This document shows positions 35,308-45,600 of a stretch of 64,000 bases of DNA, piece by piece. Position 1 is the first letter of the stretch, and every line of letters starts with the position of its first letter. Origin of the DNA: Massilia sp. Root418 (GTDB lineage: Bacteria; Pseudomonadota; Gammaproteobacteria; Burkholderiales; Burkholderiaceae_D). The DNA lies in the NCBI RefSeq assembly GCF_001425265.1, contig NZ_LMEC01000022.1:62001-126000 (forward strand), written 5' to 3'. Under the pieces are notes generated by a model, which was given only the letters and a program-made list of their open reading frames with translations, was not told where the DNA came from and made no database searches. The position numbers were made by a program, and so were the translations under genes.

Positions 35308-36215
35308 ACTGCCCCCTTGTCCATGATTTGCAGGAAGATGTCTTCCAGGTCGGCCTGCTGCAGCTGCATCTCGTCGATGACGGCGCCGCTCTCGCGCACG
35401 CGCGCCAGGATCTGCTCCACCTCCGTGTATTCGTTGATGCGCAGGCTGTACTTGCCCAGCGCCGCCTCCTCCGGATGCGTGACCAGGTGGCGCAAGTCCT
35501 CCGGCAGCGCGCCCTGCTTCAGGTGCAGGATCAGCGAGGAGCCGGAAATGCGGCGGATCAGCTGGGACATGGTGTCCAGCGCCACCACCTGGCCCAGTTT
35601 GAGCATGGCCACGCGCTTGCACATGGCTTGCGCTTCCTCCAGGTAGTGGGTGGTGAGCACCACCGTGTGGCCTTCGCGGTTCAGGCGCGAAATGAACTTC
35701 CACAGGGTCTGGCGCAGTTCCACGTCCACCCCGGCGGTCGGCTCGTCGAGCACGATCACGGGCGGCTTGTGCACCAGCGCCTGCGCCACCAGCACGCGGC
35801 GCTTCATGCCGCCGGACAGCGCGCGCATGTTGACGTCGGCCTTGTTGGTCAGGTCGAGGTTTTCCATCACCTCGTCGATCCACTTGTCGTTGTTGTGCAG
35901 GCCGAAATAGCCGGACTGCAGGCGCAAGGTTTCGCGCACCGTGAAAAACGGGTCGAACACGAGTTCCTGCGGCACCACGCCGAGCTTGCGGCGCGCCTCG
36001 CGGAAATCGCCCGTGACGTCGTGGCCGTGGATGCTGACCTTGCCCGCATCGGGCCGGATCAGGCCCGCGATGATGGAGATGAGTGTGGTTTTTCCGGCAC
36101 CATTCGGTCCGAGCAGGCCGAAGAATTCACCCTCCTCGATGGTGAGGGAAACGCCGCCCAGTGCCTGGAGCGACTTGTAGCGCTTCTCGACATTGCTGAT
36201 TTGGATTGCTGTCAT
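35304..36215 (-). CDS. ABC transporter ATP-binding protein
   Basis: A 303-residue ATPase: Walker A GPNGAGKTT (~40), Q-loop VVPQELVFDPFFTVRE, signature LSGGMKRR (~135), Walker B VIVLDEPTAGVD, H-loop LTTHYLEEA. YadG-like, with a ~80-residue C-terminal extension. I chose the ATG at 36215 (MTAIQISNVEKRY); the open extension to 36308 is unconserved. Confidence 0.94.
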   Translation of the reverse strand: MTAIQISNVEKRYKSLQALGGVSLTIEEGEFFGLLGPNGAGKTTLISIIAGLIRPDAGKVSIHGHDVTGDFREARRKLGVVPQELVFDPFFTVRETLRLQSGYFGLHNNDKWIDEVMENLDLTNKADVNMRALSGGMKRRVLVAQALVHKPPVIVLDEPTAGVDVELRQTLWKFISRLNREGHTVVLTTHYLEEAQAMCKRVAMLKLGQVVALDTMSQLIRRISGSSLILHLKQGALPEDLRHLVTHPEEAALGKYSLRINEYTEVEQILARVRESGAVIDEMQLQQADLEDIFLQIMDKGAV

Positions 36216-36314
36216 GCTTGGCTTTAAGTTGGCTACGGCACTGTGACCGTCGCGGGAAGGGCACGGGGCCCGGAGGTGCGATATGCCGTGGCACTCAGGC
36301 AACGGCAACGGTCA

Positions 36315-36345
36315 ATTATATTGGATATTTGGTTCGGCTACGCCG
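36315..36345 (-). promoter_or_regulatory. Possible internal promoter upstream of the ABC genes
   Basis: The 162-bp gap 36216-36377 is the widest in the mla-tat run. On the minus strand a TATAAT occurs at 36320-36315, preceded by an imperfect hairpin (GGTTCGG/CCGGACC, 36331-36349). No good -35 is visible. It may reinitiate transcription for the ABC-murA-his part. Confidence 0.35.
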
Positions 36346-36377
36346 GACCGGAAACTGCTGCGGGGGTGGGGCGGGGG

Positions 36378-36719
36378 TCAATGATGGTGGTGATGCTGCG
36401 GCACGGCGGCCGCTGGGGAGCTTGCTTCGCCGCATTCGGCCAGGGATGGCGAAACCAGCGAGCACACGCCGTACAGCTTGGTGAGGCTTTTCAGATTGGC
36501 GGGCAGGTTCTTCAGTTCGAGCCGCAGGCCCGCCTGCTGCGCGGCGCGCTGCCAGGCCAGCATCACCGACACGGCGGCCGAATCCACCGCCTGCACGTTG
36601 CGCAGGTCGAACACGGATTGGCCGGAGGCGATCGCCGCCACGCCCTGCTCCAGCGCCGCAGTGGCGTTGGATACGGTCAGGGACGTGAGGGATAGCATAT
36701 TGTCGGTGGATGCGGACAT
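36378..36719 (-). CDS. mlaB: STAS-domain protein MlaB with natural C-terminal polyhistidine
   Basis: A 113-residue protein. STAS-like region: VFDLRNVQAVDSAAVSVMLAW with the conserved Asp-Ser of anti-sigma-antagonist folds (~46-52). MlaB binds the MlaF ATPase and stabilises the MlaFEDB transporter. The tail runs SSPAAAVPQ then five His before the stop, an unusual natural His tag that could bind metal. Confidence 0.88.
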   Translation of the reverse strand: MSASTDNMLSLTSLTVSNATAALEQGVAAIASGQSVFDLRNVQAVDSAAVSVMLAWQRAAQQAGLRLELKNLPANLKSLTKLYGVCSLVSPSLAECGEASSPAAAVPQHHHHH

Positions 36720-36733
36720 GGTTTTTCAGTCAA

Positions 36734-37393
36734 TTATTTGGCGGAAGCAGCCTTGATCGGCTTGCTGGCCAGCTTCTTGTTCTTTTCGGACAAGGTCTTG
36801 ATCAGGCCGTCGATGCCGCCCTTGCTGATTTCAGAGGCGAAGGTGCCCTTGTAGGTCTCGACCAGCCACGCGCCCAGCACGTTGATGTCGTAGATCTTCC
36901 AGCCGGCCGGGGTCTTGGCCACGCGGTAGTTCAGCGGGATCGGTTCGCCGCGCGCCACGTTCACCTGCGAGCGCACTTCCACTTCGCTGTCCGACGGATC
37001 GGCGCGCAGCGGCTTGAACTCGATGGTTTCGTTTTTCACCTGGGACAGCGCGCCCGAATAGGTGAAGATCAGCAGCGAGCGGAACTCGGTGGACAGCTGC
37101 TTTTGCTGTTCCGGGCTGGCTTCACGCCAGTAGCGGCCGGCGGCCAGCGAGGTCATGCGCTGGAAGTCGACGTAGGGCAGGATCTTGGTTTCCACCAGGT
37201 CCATGATGCGCTTCTGGTTGCCGCCCTGGATTTCCTTGTCGGCCTTGGCGGTGTCCAGCACGTCCTGGCTGATGCGCTTGACCAGCACGTCCGGGGCTTC
37301 GTTGCCGGCCGGCGCAGGCGCCGCCACGGCGGCGTACGATACGGAAGCGAAAGCGACCGTCGCGATAGCAAAAAGTTGTTTAATCAATTTCAT
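36734..37393 (-). CDS. mlaC: Phospholipid-binding periplasmic protein MlaC
   Basis: A 219-residue exported protein (signal peptide ~1-25, MKLIKQLFAIATVAFASVSY-A). ILPYVDFQRMTSLAAGRYW is the MlaC signature, followed by TYSGALSQVKNETIEF. It shuttles phospholipid across the periplasm between MlaA and MlaFEDB. Confidence 0.95.
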   Translation of the reverse strand: MKLIKQLFAIATVAFASVSYAAVAAPAPAGNEAPDVLVKRISQDVLDTAKADKEIQGGNQKRIMDLVETKILPYVDFQRMTSLAAGRYWREASPEQQKQLSTEFRSLLIFTYSGALSQVKNETIEFKPLRADPSDSEVEVRSQVNVARGEPIPLNYRVAKTPAGWKIYDINVLGAWLVETYKGTFASEISKGGIDGLIKTLSEKNKKLASKPIKAASAK

Positions 37394-37425
37394 CTCTGTT
37401 TAACCTTATTTTAGTTGCTTCAGGG

Positions 37426-38256
37426 TCACAGGCTGGCGTTCTTTTCCGCAGCCGGTGCCGCCATTATAGCCTCGCCCGCCGCAGGTGCCGCCTCGTTGCC
37501 GCTGTCGGCATCGGAGACGGCCGGCTTGGCGTCCTTTTTGTCCGCATCCTTGTCCTTGCCGCCGCGCGGGCCCGACTCGCCGTCGTAGACCTTGCTCTGG
37601 CGTGCTTGCAGGAAACTGTCGCGCACGAACTCGTAGCGGTCCAGCGCAGCTTCTTCCATCAGGCTGGTGGCATCCAGCAGTCCGGCGCGCTTGTCGATCA
37701 CGCGGGTAACGCTGCCGATGTTGCGTACGTTGACAGGATCTTTGTAACCCCACGGGTCGGCCTTGATGTCCAGCGGCAGGGCCACGGTGTCGCGCACGGT
37801 GGACGGGCCCAGCAGCGGCAGCATCAGGTAGGGGCCCGATTCCACGCCCCAGTAGCCGAGGGTCTGGCCGAAGTCCTCGTTATGCTTCTTCAAGCCGGCC
37901 TCGGAAGCGATGTCCAGCACGCCCAGCAGGCCGAAGGTGGAGTTCAGCGCCACGCGCATCACGTCCGACATGCCCTGCTCGCCCTTGCCCTGCAGGAAGC
38001 CGTTGGCGGCACTCCACACGTCCGACAAATTGCCGAAGAAGTTGTTCACGCCGGTCTGCACGAAAGTCGGCAGCACATTCTTGTAGGCGGTGGCGGCAGG
38101 CTTGAGAGCCGCCTGGTCGACCGCGTCGTTGAACTTGAACATGCTGCGGTTGAAACCCTCGTAGGGGTCGCGCGGGTTGGGGCCGGCGCAGCCGGTCAGT
38201 ACGGCCGCGGCCGCTACAGTCAAGGCCAGGTGACGGAATTTCATTGGTGCACGCAT
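37426..38256 (-). CDS. mlaA: Outer-membrane lipoprotein MlaA (VacJ)
   Basis: A 276-residue lipoprotein: lipobox VLTGC at ~21-25, then DPYEGFNRSMFKFNDAVDQ, GVESGPYLMLPLLGPSTVRD. It removes phospholipid from the outer leaflet of the outer membrane. The C-terminal ~55 residues are a charged Asp/Lys and Ala-rich extension beyond the usual domain. Its ATG overlaps the mlaD stop (TAATG). In E. coli mlaA is unlinked; here it is inside the operon, as in other Betaproteobacteria. Confidence 0.95.
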   Translation of the reverse strand: MRAPMKFRHLALTVAAAAVLTGCAGPNPRDPYEGFNRSMFKFNDAVDQAALKPAATAYKNVLPTFVQTGVNNFFGNLSDVWSAANGFLQGKGEQGMSDVMRVALNSTFGLLGVLDIASEAGLKKHNEDFGQTLGYWGVESGPYLMLPLLGPSTVRDTVALPLDIKADPWGYKDPVNVRNIGSVTRVIDKRAGLLDATSLMEEAALDRYEFVRDSFLQARQSKVYDGESGPRGGKDKDADKKDAKPAVSDADSGNEAAPAAGEAIMAAPAAEKNASL

Positions 38257-38726
38257 TAGTTGCTATCCTTTCCTTCAGCTGCTTTGCTGTAGATAAATTG
38301 GTTGATCAGGTCTTCCAGCACGGCAGCGGACTGGGTGCGCGCGATCTTGTCGCCCGCCACCAGGTTGTTGGTGTCGCCGCCGGCTTCGATGCCGATGTAT
38401 TGCTCGCCCAGCAAGCCAGCCGTGAGGATTTTAGCCGAGCTGTCCTTGGGGAATGCGTAGCTGGTTTCCATATTCAGGGTCACCAGCGCCTTATAAGACT
38501 TGTCGTCGAAGCGGATCTTGGCCACGCGGCCCACCACCACGCCGGACGCCTTGACGGCGGCCTGCTCGCGCAGGCTGCCAATGTTATCGAACTTGGCGGT
38601 TACTTCGTATGTCGGGGCAAACGACAGCGAACTGGCGTTGCCGGCCTTCAGCGCCAGGAAGGCCAACGCGGCCACGCCCAGCACGACAAACAAACCTACC
38701 CACAGATCCAGAGATTTACGTTGCAT
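38256..38726 (-). CDS. mlaD: MCE-domain protein MlaD
   Basis: A 156-residue single-pass inner-membrane protein: helix at ~8-27 (LWVGLFVVLGVAALAFLAL), then one MCE domain (YEVTAKFDNIGSLREQAAVK ... LGEQYIGIEAGG). It forms the periplasmic hexamer ring of the phospholipid transporter. Confidence 0.95.
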   Translation of the reverse strand: MQRKSLDLWVGLFVVLGVAALAFLALKAGNASSLSFAPTYEVTAKFDNIGSLREQAAVKASGVVVGRVAKIRFDDKSYKALVTLNMETSYAFPKDSSAKILTAGLLGEQYIGIEAGGDTNNLVAGDKIARTQSAAVLEDLINQFIYSKAAEGKDSN

Positions 38727-38770
38727 GACACTATCCTAACTTGTTTTTATTACTGAGGCGCACGATGCCG

Positions 38771-39553
38771 TTATTTGCTAAACATCAAGGCCGTCAACAT
38801 GAAGTCCAGCCACCAGATCATCAGGGACGAGATCACCACGGTGCGGGTGGTGGCGCCGGCCACGTCCTCGGGCGTGGGCCGGGCTTCGTAGCCCTGGTAC
38901 AGCGAGATGAAGGTGATGGCCACGCCGAACACGACGCTCTTCACGAAGCCATTGAACACGTCCTTCCAGATATCGACGCCGCCCTGCATCTGCGACCAGA
39001 ACGCGCCCTCGTCCACGCCGATCAGCTGCACGCCGACCAGGTAGCCGCCAAAGATGCCGACCGCGCTGAAAATCGAGGCCAGCACCGGCACGGCAATCAC
39101 GCCGGCCCAGAAGCGCGGCGCCAGCACGCGCTGCACCGGGTTGACCGCCATCATTTCCATGGCGGAGAGCTGCTCGCCCGCCTTCATCAGGCCGATTTCC
39201 GCCGTGAGCGAGGTGCCGGCACGGCCGGCAAACAGCAGCGCGGTGATCACCGGCCCCAGTTCGCGCGTCAGGCCCAGGGCCACCAGCAGGCCGAGCGACT
39301 GCTCGGCGCCGTATTTGTTCAGGGTGTAATAGCCCTGCAGCCCCAGCACCATGCCGACGAACAGGCCGGACAGCGTGATGATGAGCATGGAATAGTTGCC
39401 GATGAAGTGCAGCTGCTCGACGATCAGGCGCGGGCGGCGCAGCAGGCCGGGCGACACGCCCAGCATGTAGAAGAAGGTGCGGGTGCTGTAGCCCACGCCT
39501 TCGACGTGTTCGCGCACCCAGATGCCGAGGCGCTCCAGCAGGCCGCCCATCAT
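38771..39553 (-). CDS. mlaE: Phospholipid ABC transporter permease MlaE
   Basis: A 260-residue permease: LIVEQLHFIGNYSMLIITLSG, GRAGTSLTAEIGLMK (coupling helix), AVNPVQRVLAPRFWA, GAFWSQMQGGVD. It forms the membrane core of MlaFEDB. Its ATG overlaps the mlaF stop. Confidence 0.96.
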   Translation of the reverse strand: MMGGLLERLGIWVREHVEGVGYSTRTFFYMLGVSPGLLRRPRLIVEQLHFIGNYSMLIITLSGLFVGMVLGLQGYYTLNKYGAEQSLGLLVALGLTRELGPVITALLFAGRAGTSLTAEIGLMKAGEQLSAMEMMAVNPVQRVLAPRFWAGVIAVPVLASIFSAVGIFGGYLVGVQLIGVDEGAFWSQMQGGVDIWKDVFNGFVKSVVFGVAITFISLYQGYEARPTPEDVAGATTRTVVISSLMIWWLDFMLTALMFSK

Positions 39554-40365
39554 GCGCGCTCCTTCAGGCCGAGGTCGGCCGCCAGTGACTTGCCCGGGTA
39601 ATGGAAGGGCACGGGGCCGTCGGCCTCGGCGTGCACGAACTGCTTCACGTAGGGGTCGGTCGACACCATCATCTCGTCCGGCGTGCCGTGCGCGACGATT
39701 TTGCCCTGCGACAGGAAATAGACGTAGTCGGCGATGTGGAACGATTCCTTCACGTCGTGCGAGACCAGGATGGTGGTCGAGCCGAGCGCGTCGTTCAGGT
39801 TGCGGATCAGGTTGGCGGTCACGCCCATCGATATCGGGTCCAGGCCGGCGAACGGCTCATCGTACATAATCAGTTGCGGGTCCAGCGCGATCGAGCGCGC
39901 CAAGGCCACCCGGCGCGCCATGCCGCCGGAAATCTCGCCCGGCTTGAGCTTGGCGGCATTGCGCAGGCCCACCGCGTGCAGCTTCATCAGCACCAGGTCG
40001 CGGATCAGCTCTTCGGCCAGGTCGGTGTGCTCGCGCAGCGGGAAAGCCACGTTCTCAAACACGCTCAAGTCGGTAAACAGCGCGCCGTGCTGGAACAGCA
40101 TGCCCATTTTGCGGCGCAGCAGATACAGGTCATTGGTCTTCAATTTGTGAACGATCTGGCCATCCACCGACACGTGCCCCCTGGAAGGGCGGATCTGGCC
40201 GCCAATCAGGCGCAGCACCGTGGTCTTGCCGCTGCCAGAGCCACCCATGACCGCCACCACCTTCCCGCGCGGGAAGTCCATCTGGAGGCCCGACAGAATG
40301 GCCCTTTTTCCATAGGAGAAGTGTAAATCTCGGATTTCGACTAGATTCGGCACGACCACGCTCAC
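39550..40365 (-). CDS. mlaF: Phospholipid ABC transporter ATP-binding protein MlaF
   Basis: A 271-residue ATPase: Walker A GGSGSGKTT (~50), signature ISGGMARRVALAR (~150), Walker B LIMYDEPFAGLDPIS, H-loop LVSHDVKE. I took the GTG at 40365 (VSVVVPNLVEIRDLHF), with GGGA about ten bases upstream; GTG at 40359 and 40353 are also possible, and an ATG at 40455 would add 30 unconserved residues. First gene of the mla-his-tat run. Confidence 0.93.
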   Translation of the reverse strand: MSVVVPNLVEIRDLHFSYGKRAILSGLQMDFPRGKVVAVMGGSGSGKTTVLRLIGGQIRPSRGHVSVDGQIVHKLKTNDLYLLRRKMGMLFQHGALFTDLSVFENVAFPLREHTDLAEELIRDLVLMKLHAVGLRNAAKLKPGEISGGMARRVALARSIALDPQLIMYDEPFAGLDPISMGVTANLIRNLNDALGSTTILVSHDVKESFHIADYVYFLSQGKIVAHGTPDEMMVSTDPYVKQFVHAEADGPVPFHYPGKSLAADLGLKERA

Positions 40366-40443
40366 TTTTTTGAATCCCGTATTGTAGTGCAGAAACGCCA
40401 ACCTCTGCTGAGAGCCCCTTCGGGAGAGGGAGGCAAGAGGTAA

Positions 40444-40473
40444 ATAATACAACATTAATAACTATAAAGTCAG
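40444..40473 (-). promoter_or_regulatory. Possible promoter of the mla-his-tat run
   Basis: On the minus strand: CTGACT (40473-40468), 18-base spacer, TATTAT (40449-40444), in an AT-rich gap upstream of mlaF. The -35 is weak. The rest of 40366-40525 shows no gene. Confidence 0.35.
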
Positions 40474-40525
40474 TAATTACATCCGGAAACATTTGTTAAT
40501 TGCTGCATTGCAGCAACAGCAAACA

Positions 40526-40548
40526 AAGAAAAAGGCCCCGCAGGGCCT
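40526..40548 (-). terminator. Intrinsic terminator of the 40.6-kb hypothetical gene
   Basis: Minus strand: stem AGGCCC / GGGCCT (40548-40543 and 40538-40533) with a 4-base loop, followed by TTTTTCTTTG. Confidence 0.8.
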
Positions 40549-40574
40549 GGACGGCGCGCCGCTCCCGGGCGGCG

Positions 40575-41051
40575 CTAGACGCGCTTGCCCCAGACCAGGC
40601 CGGACGCTTTGTCGGATTTCATGCGGGCCTCATGGCTGGCCACCGCGGCAGCCGTTGCCGCAGCCTCCTCGGCGCGGCGGCGCTCCAATTCGGCGGCGAT
40701 GTCCACCTTGTGCTGCTCGCTGGCGGGCAACTGCTTATGAAAGACCAGGTCGTAGACGCAGCGCCGGGCCAGCGCCAGGTCGGCGGCCCCCGGCGTTTCG
40801 TACTTGCCCCGGTTCGACTTCAGGTAGACGTATTCGCCGCCCTTCAGGCAGAAATACAGATGGGTGGGCGTGCCCTTCGCATTTTTCCAGGTCAGATGCG
40901 GCCAGGAGCGCACCACGACGGAGTGGGTGTCCTCGGACACCGTGACATGCGCCTGGCGGTAGCCGACGGGGGCCGGGTTCAGCTGCCACATGACGTAGCC
41001 GCTCTTTTCGATCGAGTCGTACTTTTGCGTCAGGCCGCTGATGGTCGCCAC
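40575..41051 (-). CDS. Conserved hypothetical protein
   Basis: A 158-residue protein from the GTG at 41051, chosen because GAGAGGGG lies 7 bases upstream; the open frame runs back to a TTG at 41093. No domain is recognised. Visible: an N-terminal beta-rich part (YVMWQLNPAPVGYRQAHVTV, VVVRSWPHLTW, HLYFCLKGGEYVYLK), then a helical Ala/Glu/Arg-rich C-terminal third (AAELERRRAEEAAATAAAV). Soluble. It has its own terminator and sits alone between mlaF and gltD. Confidence 0.6.
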   Translation of the reverse strand: MATISGLTQKYDSIEKSGYVMWQLNPAPVGYRQAHVTVSEDTHSVVVRSWPHLTWKNAKGTPTHLYFCLKGGEYVYLKSNRGKYETPGAADLALARRCVYDLVFHKQLPASEQHKVDIAAELERRRAEEAAATAAAVASHEARMKSDKASGLVWGKRV

Positions 41052-41113
41052 AAGGTCACCCCTCTCCGTGATGTAAGTCGTCCAATATCGCAAACGATTG
41101 CCGCATTGTCAAT

Positions 41114-41155
41114 AAAAAAACCGGAGCCGTCGAGGATCGCCCGTCGTGCTCCGGT
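41114..41155 (-). terminator. Intrinsic terminator of gltBD
   Basis: Minus strand: stem ACCGGAGC / GCTCCGGT (41155-41148 and 41127-41120), loop 20 bases, then seven T. 25 bases after the gltD stop. Confidence 0.9.
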
Positions 41156-41179
41156 GGGAGTGAAACAACTACTTGGGAA

Positions 41180-42643
<1,464 letters not shown>

Positions 42644-42667
42644 GATGATTCCTTATTCTTGTCCAGT

Positions 42668-45600
42668 TCAGGCGGCGATGGCCTGGGTTTCCATTTCCAG
42701 CGCGGCGTTGTCCGCCATCTCGATCAGGGCGCGCTTGTACTCGTTCGGGAACACTTTCACGAACTTGGCGCGGCCTTCGGCCCAGTTGTCAAGCAACAGG
42801 CGGGCACGGGTGCTGCCGGTGTGCTTGAAGTGGCGCTCGATCAGGCGCTTCAGGATGACCTCGTCGGCCTCCGGCTCGCCGTCGCGGTGCTGCGCATGCC
42901 AGGTGTTCTTGTCCAGCTTCTGCTCGGCGGCAGGCAGCACGGCTTCCAGGCTGACCATGGCAGGGTTGCACTTCTGCGCGAAATCGCCGTCCGGGTCGTA
43001 CACGTAGGCGATGCCGCCCGACATGCCCGCCGCGAAGTTGCGGCCGGTGGCGCCCAGCACGACCACGGTACCGCCGGTCATGTATTCGCAGCCGTGGTCG
43101 CCCACGCCTTCGACGATCGCCGTGGCGCCCGAGTTGCGCACCGCGAAGCGTTCGCCGGCCACGCCGTTGAAGAAGGCTTCGCCGGCAATCGCGCCGTACA
43201 GCACGGTGTTGCCGATGATGATGTTGTTCACGGCCCAGCCGCGGAACTCGGTGTTCGGACGCACGATGATGCGGCCGCCCGACAAGCCCTTGCCGACGTA
43301 GTCGTTGCCCTCGCCCACCAGGTCCAGCGTGATGCCGTGCGCCAGGAAGGCGGCGGCGGACTGGCCGGCCGTGCCTTGCAGCTGGATGTGGATGGTGTCG
43401 TCCGGCAGGCCGGCGTGGCCGTAGCGCTTGGCCACTTCGCCCGACAGCATGGTGCCCACGGTGCGGTTCAGGTTCTTCACCGGCGAGATGAAGGACACGC
43501 GTTCGCCCTTCTCCAGCGCGGCCTTGGCTTGCGCGATCAGCTTGTGGTCCAGCGCCTTGTCCAGGCCGTGATCCTGGTCTTCCACGTGGCGGATGGCTTG
43601 CTCGCCCTGCACCTGCGGCTGGAAGAAGATGTTGCTGAAGTCCAGGCCCTGGGCTTTCCAGTGGGTGATGGCCTTGGACTTGTCCAGCAGGTCCACGCGG
43701 CCGATCAGCTCGTCGTAGGTGCGGATGCCCAGCTGGGCCATCAGCTGGCGCGCTTCTTCGGCCACGAAGAAGAAGTAGTTCACCACGTATTCCGGCTTGC
43801 CCTGGAACTTGGCGCGCAGCACGGGGTCCTGGGTGGCCACGCCCACCGGGCAGGTGTTCAGGTGGCATTTGCGCATCATGATGCAGCCTTCCACCACCAG
43901 CGGCGCGGTGGCGAAGCCGATCTCGTCGGCGCCCAGCATGGCGGCAATCACCACGTCGCGGCCGGTCCGCATCTGGCCGTCGGCCTGGACGCGGATGCGG
44001 CTGCGCAGGCCGTTCAGCACCAGCGTCTGCTGGGTTTCCGCCAGGCCCAGTTCCCACGGGGTGCCGGCATGCTTGACCGAGGACAGCGGCGAGGCGCCGG
44101 TGCCGCCGTCATGGCCGGCCACCACCACGTGGTCGGCCTTGGCCTTGGTGACGCCGGCAGCCACGGTGCCGATACCCACTTCGGACACCAGCTTGACCGA
44201 GATCGAGGCGCGCGGGTTGACGTTCTTCAGGTCGTGGATCAGCTGTGCCAGATCTTCGATCGAATAGATGTCGTGGTGCGGCGGCGGCGAAATCAGGCCC
44301 ACGCCCGGCACCGAGAAGCGCAGCTGGGCGATGTATTCGGACACCTTGTGGCCCGGCAGCTGGCCGCCTTCGCCCGGCTTGGCGCCCTGCGCCATCTTGA
44401 TCTGGATCTGGTCGGCCGAGTTCAGGTACTCGGCGGTGACGCCGAAGCGGCCCGACGCCACCTGCTTGATGCGCGAACGCATGGAGTCGCCCGCCTGCAG
44501 CGGAATGTCGACCACCACTTGCTCTTTGCCCACCACGGAGGCCATGGTGTCGCCCTGCTTGATCGGGATGCCCTTCAGCTCCATGCTGTAGCGGGCCGGA
44601 TCTTCGCCGCCTTCGCCGGTGTTGGACTTGCCGCCGATGCGGTTCATGGCCACGGCCAGGGTGGCGTGCGCCTCGGTCGAGATCGAGCCGAGCGACATGG
44701 CGCCGGTGGCGAAGCGCTTGACGATGTCCTTGGCCGGCTCGACTTCGTCCAGCGGGATGGCCTTGGCCGGGTCGAGCTTGAACTCGAACAGGCCGCGCAG
44801 GGTCAGGTGGCGCTTGCTCTGGTCGTTGATGATCTGCGCGTACTCTTTATAGGTCGAGTAGTTGTTGGCGCGGGTCGAGTGCTGCAGCTTGGCGATCGCG
44901 TCCGGGGTCCACAGGTGGTCTTCGCCGCGCACGCGGAAGGCGTATTCGCCGCCCGCGTCCAGCGCCGATTTCAGCAGCGGGTCGTTGCCGAAGGCCAGGT
45001 TGTGCAGGCGCAGCGCTTCTTCCGCCACTTCGAACACGCCGATGCCTTCCACGTTGGAGGCGGTGCCCTTGAAGTACTTGTCCACCAGCGACTTGTTCAG
45101 GCCGATGGCTTCGAAGATCTGCGCGCCGCAGTAGGACATATAGGTCGAGATGCCCATCTTGGACATGACCTTCATCAGGCCCTTGCCGACGGCCTTGGTG
45201 TAGTTGTAGATGGCTTGCTCGCCGGAGAGCTCGCCCGACATTTCGTGGGCCAGCTCCATCAGCGTTTCCATCGCCAGGTAGGGGTGCACGGCTTCCGCGC
45301 CGTAGCCCGCCAGCAGGGCGAAGTGGTGGGTTTCGCGGGCCGAGCCGGTTTCCACCACCAGGCCGGTCGAGGCGCGCAGGCCTTTCGACACCAGGTGCTG
45401 GTGGATGGTGGAGGTGGCCAGCAGCGCCGGGATCGCCACGCGGTCCGGACCAATGGAACGGTCGGACACGATCAGGATGTTGTGGCCGGATTTCACCGCG
45501 TCCACGGCTTCCGCGCACAGCGAAGCCAGGCAGGCTTCCACGCCTTCCTTGCCCCAGGCCAGCGGGTAGCAGATGTTCAGCTCGTACGACTTGAACTTGC

